The notes: a model not told the origin generated them from the sequence alone. DNA of 64,000 nucleotides from Allodiplogaster sudhausi (GCA_945643635.1 CALZFC010000248.1:3358501-3422500); one strand, 5' to 3'; numbered from the stretch's first letter, positions 31,339 through 40,994 are shown. Translations and numbers: made by a program.

Positions 31339-31340
<2 letters not shown>
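31312..31340 (-). repeat. Isolated 29-bp satellite relic outside the array
   Basis: The reverse complement of these 29 bases is identical to bases 6-34 and 1,620-1,648 of the window, the motif at the start of each 1,614-bp higher-order unit. Here it stands alone, joined on one side to the N-terminal end of the Harbinger fragment and on the other to a (GA)n tract. Confidence 0.92.

Positions 31341-31379
<39 letters not shown>
31341..31379. repeat. (AG)n microsatellite
   Basis: Nineteen AG dinucleotides follow directly after the satellite relic and before the duplicated exon at 31,381-31,430. Confidence 0.95.
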
Positions 31380-31381
<2 letters not shown>

Positions 31382-31681
31382 ATCTACCTTCGACTTCAAG
31401 ACTTTCCCGAGCAAACGCCATAAAAATTCCTTAACCTCAAAAAAAGGTTTTAATTCTCAAAACCTCTGTTTTAATAATTTTTAAACAAACACTAAATAAA
31501 TTCTCTTGTTTATTGAACAAGAGTACACTTCGAGAAAGAGAGGAAAACGACAAGCCATTGGAGAAGAAAACCGACCGTCTGCTCGAAAACTACTAGAGAA
31601 AACTGACCAAAGAGGAAACTCTGACTTTTTCACGCAAGTAATTTCCGAATAGCGAATATTGGATGTAATTTAACAGTGCAA
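31378..31681 (-). pseudogene. Direct partial duplicate of the 5' part of the PPxY membrane-protein gene
   Basis: About 300 bp match 34,433-34,764 in the same orientation. The match includes the exon that reads EFLWRLLGKVLKSK followed by a GT donor; the parent reads EFLWRLLGSLVKVMKSK. The two differ by an in-frame 9-nt gap, as expected of coding sequence. Upstream matches include the stretch beginning ATGGCT(A/T)GTCGTTTTCCTC on the minus strand. Downstream of the donor this copy runs into (CT)n, the satellite relic and the transposase, and no next exon is visible. It is most likely a dead fragment. Confidence 0.65.
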
Positions 31682-32394
31682 GTTCACCATGTTTAATTTC
31701 TCGTTATAACCACTTCTGCACTTCAAAATGTGGCTATTTTAATTTTTTTTCTTTTAAATCACTTATTTAAAATAATCATCTTCTCTTATTGAGCATCTTT
31801 TCATCTCGTTTCCCTTCTCACTTCACACAACAATTCTGACACTGAGATGTTGCTGCCATCAATTACTACTTGCATTGCTCTCTTATATTTCTGCATTGAT
31901 TCGTCATTATTACATGCCGAACAGAAGAAGCAAGAACCAAGGGCATATAAAATAAAGCATATAAATGTGTGTGAGAGGGTTCATTGAAGATCATGAATCA
32001 AAGGCAGAACATTTTATAGAAGAGGGAGAGATCTTCTAGGCGGAAGCTGGTTGTGGTCGCGATGGAAAGAACTCGCAAGGATTGGACGGGTGGGCGGAGC
32101 CTAATGCTAGTGAATTCTACGAACAATTTATGAAAGCGAAATGCTTTCTAAATAAAATATTTGCACAAAAGCTGACAGCAATTCTGCTATCAAAGAACTT
32201 TTTTTTTTTGGAAAACATTCATCGTACAAGTAGTAACCAATATAAAATTTCGCCTAAGACGAATTGTTGAATGTCGAATTGCTTGAATTCCCGAGGCTTC
32301 GGAGTCAAAGGTGGCTGGTGTTTAAATTTCATTTGGCAAAGTTTTGCTGTTTTCAAAATTTTGAAGAAAAATACAGTAAGGAATTCTTTATTCT
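31682..32394. other. AT-rich intergenic DNA, nothing recognised
   Basis: I see no exon with supporting splice sites, no RNA gene and no clear repeat here apart from short homopolymers. Confidence 0.5.
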
Positions 32395-32828
32395 AGTGGA
32401 GAGAGCAGTGAGGGAAGAAGGGAAGGAAGGTGAAGATGAAGTAGAATGGATACGGTAGGAAGGAGGCGGAGTCTGGAAGGGGTATGAGGAGAGGGAGGAG
32501 CTGGAAGGATGCTCAGAACTTGGACAGAATGGAGGTGTCGAGGCTGACAGCTGCGCGATCATTCCCTGAATCAAATTATTACTATTTACATTTTATTGAT
32601 TTGTTTTTTTTTTCTTTTGAACTAATCTATTCAATTAGGAATAGTTCTTTATCACGGGTTTAAAGGATTAAAAAGAAAGTCTCATAGTTTGTAAATGTGG
32701 AAATGGAAATTAGCAACTTCTTCAATGAGAGAATAGTCCGGTGGTGGCGTGCGTGTTTCCGTTTTCTCCTCCGACGCTTCTTTAGCCTGGAAGCCTTCGC
32801 GGCCGTTTTTCGTTTAAGAAATATATAT
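32395..32828. repeat. Segmental duplication, copy 1 (partner inverted at 39,925-40,577)
   Basis: The segment holds the last exon of the PPxY membrane gene, its 3' flank, and a stretch around 32,400-32,575 that contains CAGCTGTCAGCCTCGACACC on the minus strand. The same order is found on the plus strand at 39,925-40,577, interrupted there by about 330 bp of extra sequence. Shared flanking words on both sides of the exon show a segmental duplication rather than only a dispersed repeat. Confidence 0.7.
32592..32597 (-). promoter_or_regulatory. Polyadenylation signal AATAAA
   Basis: TTTATT on the plus strand, 85 bp beyond the stop codon of the PPxY membrane-protein gene. The distance suits a short 3' untranslated region. 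Confidence 0.55.
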
Positions 32829-34545
32829 ATTTTAAATAAATATTTTTTTATCGAATAATTTCAGAATTACAGTCATGTAATTGGCATTTTGCCACGCTCT
32901 CTCGGGCCTATAAGATTGTAAAGAGATTGTACTCTACAGAACTTACAGTAACGCTAGTGAAAAAATTATTCCCTGGATGACTAATTTAAATTCTAACAAT
33001 ATAATGAAAGCTCATGTCTGTATCAGCAAATTTTCTTTAATTCATATTCCCTGTCTCTCTCTCTGTCTCTCTCCATCTCTCTCCCCCTCTCCCTCCCCAT
33101 CTCTCTCCTCTCCCTTCCTCTCCCTCCCTCTCTCCCGCTCCATCTCTCTCTCCCTGTCCTTCTTGATCTCTCTCCCTCCTCCTCTCTCTCTCTCTCACCA
33201 TAGAATACGATGGCGGAGACGTAGTTGGCAATTGGCCAACTACCCCCTCTTCGTTCGGTGCCAGCGGGAAAATCGGCCGGCCGCGGATTTCGCGATCGAG
33301 CTCGAAGAAGAGCTCGGCCAGGTTATCCGGCAGGGAAAACCTTTTTGAATGGATACGGTAGAATGGAAATATGTAGTGTAAAATTATGGTTTAGTAAACG
33401 AGAGAATATTCTCGCCTCGTCCGCGGCGAAGAAATCGTCGCTAACGTGAATCAACACGATGAAGTAGAAAAGGAGGAAGATGAACTAAAGGGGAAAATTG
33501 AACAATAATATTATTTTTATTATAGGTTAAATCCTTGCATGCAATACACAGCTTCATGTGCAGGTTCTACCTTCGCGGAAAGCATCGTGAAAACGTTGGG
33601 GCTCATCAACGAGAACGAGGCATCCGAGGAGAAAATCGTCGCGGGAGCTGAAAATCATACTTATTCCTGTGTTCTTAGAATTTTTCTTTATTCCGGTTTA
33701 AAAATCCTCGCGCATTTTCGGAATTGATTTCAGATAACAAGAAAAGTGTTTTATATCGGTTATAAACAATACAAATATTAACAAAGTCATCTTGAAATCG
33801 CACCACCCAACAATGAACTGCTCTCGTTTCCTGGCGTTGAAAGCACGAGATTCACGATCTCGACAAACATCTTCATTGAGTGAAAGATCTTAAAAGATAG
33901 AAGAAAGAAATTATTTCACTTTTTTCGTCGAATATTTGCCTTCATTAAGAAAATATCGGGATATTTCTTTTGAAAAAAGTGAAAGAAGATTTAGAGAGGG
34001 AGAGGATGACTTACACAGACGTAGAAAAATGGATAGATCAGAAGGGGCATCTTGAGCAGCAGCCCGAGGGCGGCAGAGAGGGCCGCAGCGGCCGGGAGTA
34101 CCACAGTAAACACGATATCTCCTGGGATATGCGAAGCTGAGTGATTTGTAATTTAAATAATTTCCGATCAAATAAAGAATAACCTTGCAGGAGCATCGCC
34201 TTAACCAATGTTTTGTTGTGCTCATCCCCCAACTGCCCAATCACGACGAAGAGGAGAGAATGCAACAAATGCAATGAGATGAAGGCGTAGAGAGCGTGCT
34301 GCGAGGGGAGAGCGAGATATTGGAGAGAAAATAGTGTAGGAGAGAGAGAGTACGGAGAGAGAAAGAGAGATAAGAGTGAGGGACGCAAGAGAAGGTGAAA
34401 AAGGATCAAAATAGAAAAAGGGGAAGCGAGAGAGAACATTTACCTTCGACTTCATTACTTTTACGAGACTCCCGAGCAAACGCCATAAAAATTCTTCAAA
34501 GTCAAAAAAATATTTTGAATCTTTTAAATTATTGACAATGAGCAT
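32682..34545 (-). CDS. Small multipass membrane protein with two PPxY motifs (LAPTM-like architecture)
   Basis: This is a reconstruction on the minus strand; the order of exons is supported but one join is not. Exons: ?-34,444 (FEEFLWRLLGSLVKVMKSK; start unknown, an ATG lies at 34,545), 34,298-34,184 (HALYAFISLHLLHSLLFVVI), 34,121-34,015 (DIVFTVVLPAAAALSAALG and MPLLIYPFFYVC), 33,889-? (IFHSMKMFVEIVNLVLFNAR), 33,647-33,571, 33,440-33,400, 33,340-33,199 (DNLAELFFELDREIRGRPIF ... SPPSYSM) and 32,786-32,682 (TPPPDYSLIEEVANFHFHIY, then stop). AG acceptors and GT donors flank these exons. The phase fits for the first four exons and again for the last four, but I could not find an in-phase join between the 33,889 exon and 33,647. 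There are at least three hydrophobic segments and a cytosolic-type tail with PPSY and PPDY; the latter overlaps a YSLI sorting-type motif. Such tails recruit WW-domain ubiquitin ligases and direct proteins to endosomes or lysosomes, as in LAPTM proteins, but homology to that family is not shown here. A polyadenylation signal (AATAAA) lies at 32,592-32,597. Confidence 0.6.
33051..33200. repeat. CT-rich microsatellite inside the PPxY gene
   Basis: Imperfect CTCTC, CCCTC and CCATCTCT runs lie in the intron between the exon ending at 33,199 and the last exon. The donor GTGAGAG is formed by the repeat itself. Confidence 0.85.
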
Positions 34546-34764
34546 TTTATATTAAATACAACGCTGTTTGAATAATTTAGCTAGTAAGACACTTTATCTA
34601 TAAATAAGAACTCTTTGAGTGATAGAGGAAAACGACTAGCCATTGGCGGAGAAGGCCGACCGACCGTCTGCTAGAAAAAGAGCAGAATAAAGTGATCAAT
34701 TGTGAAAGTGAGGCTTTTTGACACAAGCGATATGGCTAATGTTGGATGTAGTTTGACAGTGCAT
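34433..34764. repeat. Parent copy of the direct duplication (partner 31,378-31,681)
   Basis: The two copies share the exon near 34,444-34,495 plus about 250 bp upstream on the minus strand, with scattered substitutions and short indels. The separation is about 3.06 kb, in the same orientation. Confidence 0.75.
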
Positions 34765-36110
34765 GCTAATGTTTTAGAAGGACATCTCTCGTTTTATCTC
34801 CGGCTGTACTTTAAATGTGTTCATTTTTTCCGCAATCTTCCCTCACAAATCAAGTTATAATTTTTTTATTAAAGAAAAATAAAGCAATACTAAGCTATAG
34901 TCCAGTCGCCCCGGGCAGAGGCTATTCCTGATGAGTCCGAATGCAAGAGACAGAGACGAATCGGCCATAGAGAGATATAGTATATCAGATAATAGTACAC
35001 AATAATTTCAAACATCAACCACTGAAACCTTTTGGATTTTACAGTAGTTTTTCTGGAGCCTGAGCGGATTCCCCACTCGTCCTCCCCGCTTCCATTGGCT
35101 CTTTCATCGTCGGCGTCTCTCGCTTTTTCTTGCTCTCTCCGCTCTCTATCGTCCAGATCAACGTGTCTCCATATTCGTAGTTCCATGATCGTTCGACTTT
35201 ACTCTTCACCTCGTTAAATTTTAAACTAAGAAACGACAAGAAGACATGAAAGTAGTTTTGATAAGGAACTGTGTTTGAGCTGCCCAAGTTCAACCCGGGC
35301 GGACCTTCTTCTTTCCACGATGATGCGAGCAGTACAAGAGCCCTTGCCAATATCTCTCTCTCTCTCTCTCCCTCAATCTCCCCTCTCTCGTTTCTCGCCT
35401 GTCTTCCCTGTGCCTCTCTCTCTCTCTCTCTCAACCCTTCTCTCGCCTTTCTCTTACCCTCATTCCCAACAACACTGACGACTGAAGCTCGTCAAATGAA
35501 TTATTCCTACTTATGCGCTTCCACAATGTGCACGAATAATGAAAACTTAAGCATTCGTAGCTATGCATATAAAATAAATTATTTTCCAAATCGCAATTTT
35601 TTCAATATTTTTTATCATTAAAAGGTGATTCACACATTTTTTCTATGGCCTGGCTCAACCACCATCGCAAAGTAAGAATCTTACTTCTCTAACCTTGCCT
35701 AACTAAAAATGTGCTCATGATACCAAATACACATGATATTCGCATTCCCCGTACCGAAAACCCCTTTGGGATGAATTACAGTTAAAAAAGTTTTTTTGAA
35801 AAAAATAAGTTCGACTTCAGGGGTGGGCTACTCCTGCCTCAAAATGACAAGAAAACTTTTTTCCACAAAACCACCACGGGGGTTATTTGGATCGAGGAAC
35901 GCGAATATCAAGGATATTTTTTTATTCTGCCCTCATTTCCAAAAGTACCATAATAGGCATAGGGTTGCCACCTGAAAGAAAACTCTTTCTGTTTTTTAGA
36001 ACAGTTAAAGTCATTGTGGATTCTCAAACATGGGCGAAGTGGACATCTCTCACCGGAATAATTTTTTCTCATGTACTTCACCAAACTTAAATTTCCAAAC
36101 TACGGCAAAA
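34765..36110. other. Intergenic, no confident gene
   Basis: The stretch contains CT-rich microsatellites at about 35,355-35,440 and AT-rich DNA. An open stretch on the minus strand at 35,200-35,030 (reading VKSKVERSWNYEYGDTLIW) lacks convincing splice sites. I do not call it. Confidence 0.4.
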
Positions 36111-36117
36111 AGTGCAA

Positions 36118-36190
36118 CCGAATGGGGTTCGAACCTGTGACGCTCAAAACTGTAATCGAGCGCGTAACCTACTGCGCCATGCATGCCGAA
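36118..36190 (-). repeat. tRNA-like element (SINE head)
   Basis: On the minus strand there is an A-box-like TGGCGCAGTAGG (36,179-36,168) and a B box GGTTCGAACC (36,135-36,126), 32 bp apart, as in tRNA promoters. The predicted anticodon loop is too long and the acceptor stem does not pair, so this is a tRNA-derived retroposon head rather than a working tRNA. Confidence 0.6.
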
Positions 36191-36727
36191 TATTTTTCAC
36201 AAACAAGATACCGACAATGGCAAACGTTGGTCAGCAACCGATATCCTCAATTTATGCAAATTTTTAAAAATCAATGTAAAATCGCCAGAGGCTATTTAGG
36301 AGAAATTGAAAATGCCAGAATCATTTTTTCGACCGTAGTAATCGATCTGGACAGGTGCGATCAAAATCCGCCACCTTTAGATGGTTCCCTCTAATTATTT
36401 ATTTATTCATTCATCAAAAATGATGTGACGACACATATGTAGCAAATAATATTTTCTCTCATATTTGTTAGTCTACCAAAGTGTCTTACATTTCTCATGT
36501 TCTACATGTATGAATGTCCTTCAACATCAACTTGCCTAATCCGACGGCACCAATCAAATAGTTGAATGTCGGATGACTACAGTAGACTTCTGCAGTGAGA
36601 AGGTATATTCCGGGCAGAATTCCTCTTGTGACAAGGCCGCATATATCAATAAGAGCCAGGAAAAGCATAATCTGAAAATGATTTTGTAGATGGCACGGCC
36701 ATGATCCCGCGCATAGCATCCTCGCCA

Positions 36728-37060
36728 CTAGAGGTGTCAACGGCCGGACCCACGAAAGCTGATCCAGCCCTTGGGCCCGTTTTGGTCTGGTTATTCGAGA
36801 AATTAGTCAACTGATTTCTAAATGTTCACTGAATGGAATATATACTTGACCCATTTTACCCCTCTTATCTTATCACCATGGCTGACAGCCAACCAGAGTT
36901 AGATCGTCTATTTGAAAAATTTGTGATTTCAGTGTTTTGAAAATTGAAATAGGATTCCGTAATATTTTGAAAATCTAAAGTCTAAGGCCCGGAAATGTTC
37001 CGTGAGTTTGGGCCCGATGGGCCGGGCCGGCCCAAAAATGTTAGGCCCGTTGACCTGCAT
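36728..37060. mobile_element. Possible non-autonomous DNA element in the Srt intron
   Basis: The ends are roughly inverted. The left end reads AGGTGTCAACGGCCGG and the right end, on the other strand, AGGTCAACGGGCC. Both are followed by repeats of the GGGCC type. No target duplication is clear. It sits wholly inside the intron 36,672-37,184. Confidence 0.35.
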
Positions 37061-37062
37061 AT

Positions 37063-37110
37063 GTAAATATACATACATGCATGCATACATATATACATAC
37101 ATATTATTAA
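37063..37110. repeat. (ATAC)n-like microsatellite
   Basis: Imperfect ATACATACATGCATGCATAC repeats lie within the Srt fragment's intron. Confidence 0.8.
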
Positions 37111-37649
37111 AGTACATACGAGCTTTAAAAATAATAACTATTATAATTGCAAAAATGGGGGGGGATGTTTCGTGGAGAGCTAACCTTGTAGCATGAATGT
37201 CGCCGCTGCTCCCACATTGCAGTGATGCAGAGACAGTAGAGGCATTTGTAGATGACACTTAGAGTGATGAAATAGATGCCCAATGGCAAGTTCTGTCTGC
37301 CAAGCTGTCTACTCCATTCAATGCCAGGAGCCATGTACGAACTGAAAAGAATTCCTTGAATTTTTATGCATGTAATTCCTTGAAACAGCAAAGCAGGCCG
37401 AATTATTTCTTTACTTGCAATTGTAGTGCTGCAATTTGTCGTAATTCCAAATGAACTGAAGTTGACTGATTGGCTCCATATGACCTGAATTCTAAGAAAT
37501 AAGTGTTGCACAATACAATCGAGCATTGGTAATATCGCCGTATGAAAAATCCACGGAAGTGACAAGTGAACGAAAAGAGAGCACTCTAAAATGCGCAAAG
37601 ATTTTGCGTGCTCGGTAAGAATAGCCTGTGCATAATCAGAGAGTAATGT

Positions 37650-38000
37650 CGCTGCGCGTTCGAATGAGTGCATTTTCTAAGTGCCTTCGAACGCACAGCG
37701 ACACTAAATGAAATGGCCGTCGCTTCTGGGTTCGAATGCACTTACAATTAGAAAGTGCATAAGACGCGCGCGCAATTTGCGAGAGAATCAAGAATCAAGC
37801 ACATTGCCAATATTGAACAGATTTTGCTCACAAGTTCCTCATATTAGGTGCTGCTTTTTAGTTGTACTGTCGTTGGTATGCAATGTCATCAAGCGCGAGC
37901 ATATAGGTAAATGAAATTGGCGTCGCTGTTCGAAGTCGTATACACTTCTTTGAACGTGCATACGACTTCGAATTGCGAGAGAATCAAGAATCAAGGAAAC
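37650..38000. repeat. Two direct copies of a ~95-bp unit with palindromic cores
   Basis: Bases about 37,705-37,800 and 37,907-37,999 both start near TAAATGAAAT(T)GGC-GTCGCT and end AATT(T)GCGAGAGAATCAAGAATCAA. Each has a core in which a TTCGAA-containing word is repeated in inverted order (for example TTCGAAGTCGTATAC against GCATACGACTTCGAA). Adjacent sequence at 37,650-37,702 contains another inverted pair (CGCTGCGCGTTCGAA and TTCGAACGCACAGCG). Confidence 0.6.
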
Positions 38001-39082
38001 CTACCAGTTTGCATTTTTTTTAATGAAAAAGGGAAACGATTGAACGTAGTCTAGGAATCGGAAAACGCTTGCAATAATGGCTTGCATTTTGGATCTCGCT
38101 GGGAGGCGAGTTGGATGCACGACCGTGATCATTGTGCTAATGATTCTTCCAATTTTATAATGATAATTATCCTAATGCTAATTTTTCCAATTTTGAGTGA
38201 TAATTCTTCTATCCTCAAAATAAACAATCAAAGTTACATTTCATACAAAGTGTGTAAAAAAAACATATATTGATGTCCAAGGCACTAATGAGTAATTAAG
38301 AACCGACTATTAGTTATTGCCGACAACTACAGCATCCTTCCCGACTTCCTGGACTCGATTGCGAAGAACATTGTCGAACCCTCAACAGCGAATACTCCCT
38401 GTGATTTGTGATTAATTTACATTGATATTTGTATGTATGTAGATACATTTGCTCTATAAAACAAAAAAATATTATTCGTTAATAAAGATGTATTCTTAAA
38501 TTATTCGGCTGAACTTGTTTGTTATTTTCGCTGCGTTGTTATTTATAATAACAATTATAATTACGGCGTTATTGCCTTACAAATTAATATTTTACTTTAT
38601 ACACTTTGCTTTAAATGCAACTTTGAATGCTTGTTTTGAACATGGAAGAATTATCACTCTAAAATTGGAAGAGTGGTCATGGCAAGAATTATTATTATTA
38701 GAATTATTATTCTAAAATTAGAAGCATTATCATTGGAAAAATGATCAAGGCGCCAATCCAAGCAATGACGCCACATGGTTATGTCTAGAAGTGAATGGAC
38801 CCAATTCCGTTAGGTCGAAGCGCATTAAGCCGCCGTGTAAGTACTAGTCATTCCATGCTCTCTATATAGCTATTTCGTGCTTTTGTGTAAGCGAAGCACT
38901 TGATTAGTTCTCGTTAGTACTCTACTTTTTTACAATCGAATAAATATGATTGTAGACGATGATTTACAGCGTGTTTGCGACGGAAGTGGATTAGTACGGG
39001 GGTACTCTTTTCTATCGAAGTGGCAGCGGATACGTTGTTCGAACTACTCAGAGTACCATACCCTATTTACAAAATAACTTGA

Positions 39083-39240
39083 AATGTCCTTTTAACATCA
39101 TCGCCCATAAACTTCTCATTCAGTCCTTCTACACCATCTTCGAGAAGAAGCAATTGGCCAAGTAGCTGGAGAAATTTGAGCGCGGCTTAATGGTGTTGAA
39201 CGAGATTATCGACTCGTCGATACCAAAGCGGCTTCTCTAG
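39083..39240 (+). pseudogene. Broken coding fragment of unknown family
   Basis: One plus-strand frame reads FNIIAHKLLIQSFYTIFEKK, then an in-frame TAG at 39,163-39,165, then LEKFERGLMVLNEIIDSSIP and a final TAG at 39,238-39,240. The helix-like, conserved-looking composition on both sides of the internal stop suggests a decayed gene rather than chance. I do not recognise the family. Confidence 0.4.
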
Positions 39241-39286
39241 AATGACTCATAGGAGGTAGATTATTATTCTATACCGTAGAATTTAG

Positions 39287-39465
39287 CGGCTCCATTCTAG
39301 TGTAGGCGTCCCAACGAATTATAGGCTTCCCATAGAAAATGTTCGGGTCGCCTTCAATTTTTTGGACGCCTATAAATCGGTCGGACGCCTATAATTTCAT
39401 TAGACGCCTTTTCTTGCCATAGGACGCCTATAATTCATTGAGACGTCTACACTAGAATAGAGCCG
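39287..39465. mobile_element. MITE with ~24-bp terminal inverted repeats
   Basis: The left end (CGGCTCCATTCTAGTGTAGG...) and the right end (CGGCTCTATTCTAGTGTAGA... on the minus strand) match over about 24 bp with two or three differences. The 179-bp element has no coding capacity. Its interior is built of short repeats, GACGCCTATAA and relatives, at least four times. A target duplication is not obvious. Confidence 0.7.
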
Positions 39466-39644
39466 AATTGGCTTGCTTCTGTGATCTTTTGTAGTTCCCT
39501 TTTTAATAGCAATGTCGTTGCCTTTGTTACAATGTATGTAAGCATATCTTGTTGGAGTCAAGCACAAAGAAGGGGCTGCCACGAAGGCCGATGCGGACCT
39601 GCCACATCCATTGAGACCGGTCAACGATTTTTCATGGGATATCA

Positions 39645-39722
39645 AGAAGAGAGAGAGAGAGAGAAATGGTGAGAAGAAGAGAGGGAGAGAGAGATTGAGA
39701 AAGAGAGAGATTGAGAGAGACT
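39645..39722. repeat. (GA)n-rich microsatellite
   Basis: Imperfect GAGAGAGA and AAGAAGAGAGG runs. Confidence 0.9.
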
Positions 39723-39844
39723 GATTGAATAGGAAGGAAATTTGACGCCTTGTAAGAAAGTTAAAAAATTTGTTGCGTTGTGCGTCAGAAACGAGGAATT
39801 GTCCGCATGGTTGCTAAGCCAGGGATAACTAATGGTCATCATCC

Positions 39845-39906
39845 GCCCGGAACCGAACTCGCGCCAATTGCTACAAGGACTACAGTGTTAACCACCATGG
39901 CACTCG
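39845..39906 (-). repeat. tRNA-like element (SINE head)
   Basis: The minus strand shows TGCCATGGTGGTTAAC (A-box-like) and GAGTTCGGTTCC (B-box-like) about 30 bp apart. No full cloverleaf can be drawn. Confidence 0.45.
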
Positions 39907-39924
39907 TGCGCGTATGTGGTAGGA

Positions 39925-40577
39925 AATATTTCTTAAACGAAATTAACAAAATCATTTTCAGATTGATCGCGATTGCCTAAAAGCCAAAGATGCGCCAGAG
40001 TAGAAAACAGAGACCGTCGGACTATTCTCTCATTGAAGACGTAAATTGTAAGTTCCATTTCCACATTTACAAGCAACTAGATCTTCTTTTTTTAAATGTG
40101 CTATACGTTGTCATGCCCGGGGGCCAGAGCAAGCAGCATCGGATGCCACGCCTAGAGGAACAGCCTCCGCTGCCCCAGTGTTCGCCGGCAGCCGCTACGA
40201 GGTGGCTGCCCCCAAGGCCTGCCCCCCTTTCCTCTCGCTCTCTCTATATGTATGTACCATGGTAAAGTAAAGAAAGTATAAAGATATGTAAAGTAACAGT
40301 GTGTAACTGGTCCCCAATCTACAATACGGCGGCTAGGGGTCCGCCACAAGGACGCCCGAACCCGACCGTAACAACGTGTATATAATAGCTTGATGTAAGC
40401 GACAAATAGTTGAATAAAATGAGTATAATAATAATAATTACATTCAGGGATCGCGCAGCTGTCAGCCTCGACACCTCCATTCTGTCCAAGTTCTGAGCAT
40501 CCTTCCAGCTCCTCCCTCTCCTCATCCCTCTTCCAGACTTCACCTTCCTTCCCTTCTTCCCTCACTGTTCTCTCCAC
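39925..40577 (+). pseudogene. Inverted copy of the 3' end of the PPxY membrane gene, broken
   Basis: This is the partner of 32,395-32,828 on the opposite strand. It retains the tail (DYSLIED ... KFHFHIYK) and the 3' flank. It is dead: a GAG codon of the parent is TAG at 40,001-40,003, and a deletion of about 13 bp shifts the frame before the PPDY motif. About 330 bp (40,109-40,442) are present here but absent from the parent. Confidence 0.65.
40109..40442 (+). mobile_element. Insertion in the duplicated segment, possible solo LTR
   Basis: The insert begins TGTCATGCCCGGGGG and ends ...TTACA. It contains a TATATAATA word near 40,380 followed about 35 bp later by AATAAA, the order expected in an LTR. 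No target-site duplication is visible, so the call is weak. It was recognised by comparison with the uninterrupted copy at 32,575-32,690. Confidence 0.3.
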
Positions 40578-40994
40578 CTCCCTCCCATCCTCTGCTCACT
40601 TGTAGAATATAGAGTCGCTTTTAATATTGCGCTATTAAGTAAAAAATTATTACAGTTATTTTGGGAACCTTTGAAAAATTAGTGCTTTGTAAAACGAAGT
40701 CAAATGAATTGTTTATATAAAGGAACTGTAAAGAAGTACAAGATTTTTTGTACCCTTGCTTTGTCTTACATTTTTTTTGCACTTCAATTTCCTACTTGAA
40801 TTCGAACTGGTAAAAAGCTAAAAGATCAAGTTGCAAACAAGTGCGCTTTAACGAATCCACACGGTTTCTCAAGTTTGCCTCGAGAGAAAGATGGTCACTC
40901 TGCCAGTCTTCATCGCCCGCGGACGGTTGTCTCATTCTCTCATCTTCATCTCGCTCTGACTTCTCTGCTCCCTCTGCCGACTCTCATCTCTCGT

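Larger units (their letters stand above)
36514..37350 (-). pseudogene. Srt-type nematode chemoreceptor fragment (7TM GPCR)
   Basis: Two minus-strand exons join in phase. The first (about 37,350-37,185) reads RQNLPLGIYFITLSVIYKCL and ends WEQRRHSCYK before the donor GTTAGC. The second starts at 36,671 after ATTTTCAG and reads IMLFLALIDICGLVTRGILP, then AEVYCSHPTFNYLIGAVGLG. The order PLGI(Y)F-x-I-x(n)-SCYK-IM-LGIID-x(n)-P(T)F-Y-GxxGLG follows the first three transmembrane segments of the Srt family. This order is known from memory of the family; no alignment was run. The second exon may end at a GC donor (GCAAGT) near 36,522. Further exons, which should begin with the conserved WC, are not visible, and a tRNA-like repeat occupies the expected place. 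It is probably a truncated gene. The N-terminal exon boundary (acceptor CTTTTCAG near 37,350) is tentative. Confidence 0.6.

Noticed and set aside
33200..33353. Plus-strand exon (reading LANYPLFVRCQRENRPAADF) opposite the PPxY gene
   Set aside because: The minus strand has a better case: in-phase joins to the neighbouring exons and a PPSY/PPDY tail. The plus-strand frame has no in-phase partners.
35039..35220. Possible upstream exon of the membrane-protein gene on the minus strand
   Set aside because: There is no convincing acceptor, and two overlapping frames are equally open. GA-rich composition alone explains the lack of stops.
36118..36190. Functional tRNA gene
   Set aside because: A and B boxes are present, but the anticodon loop is about 11 nt and the acceptor and T stems do not pair fully.
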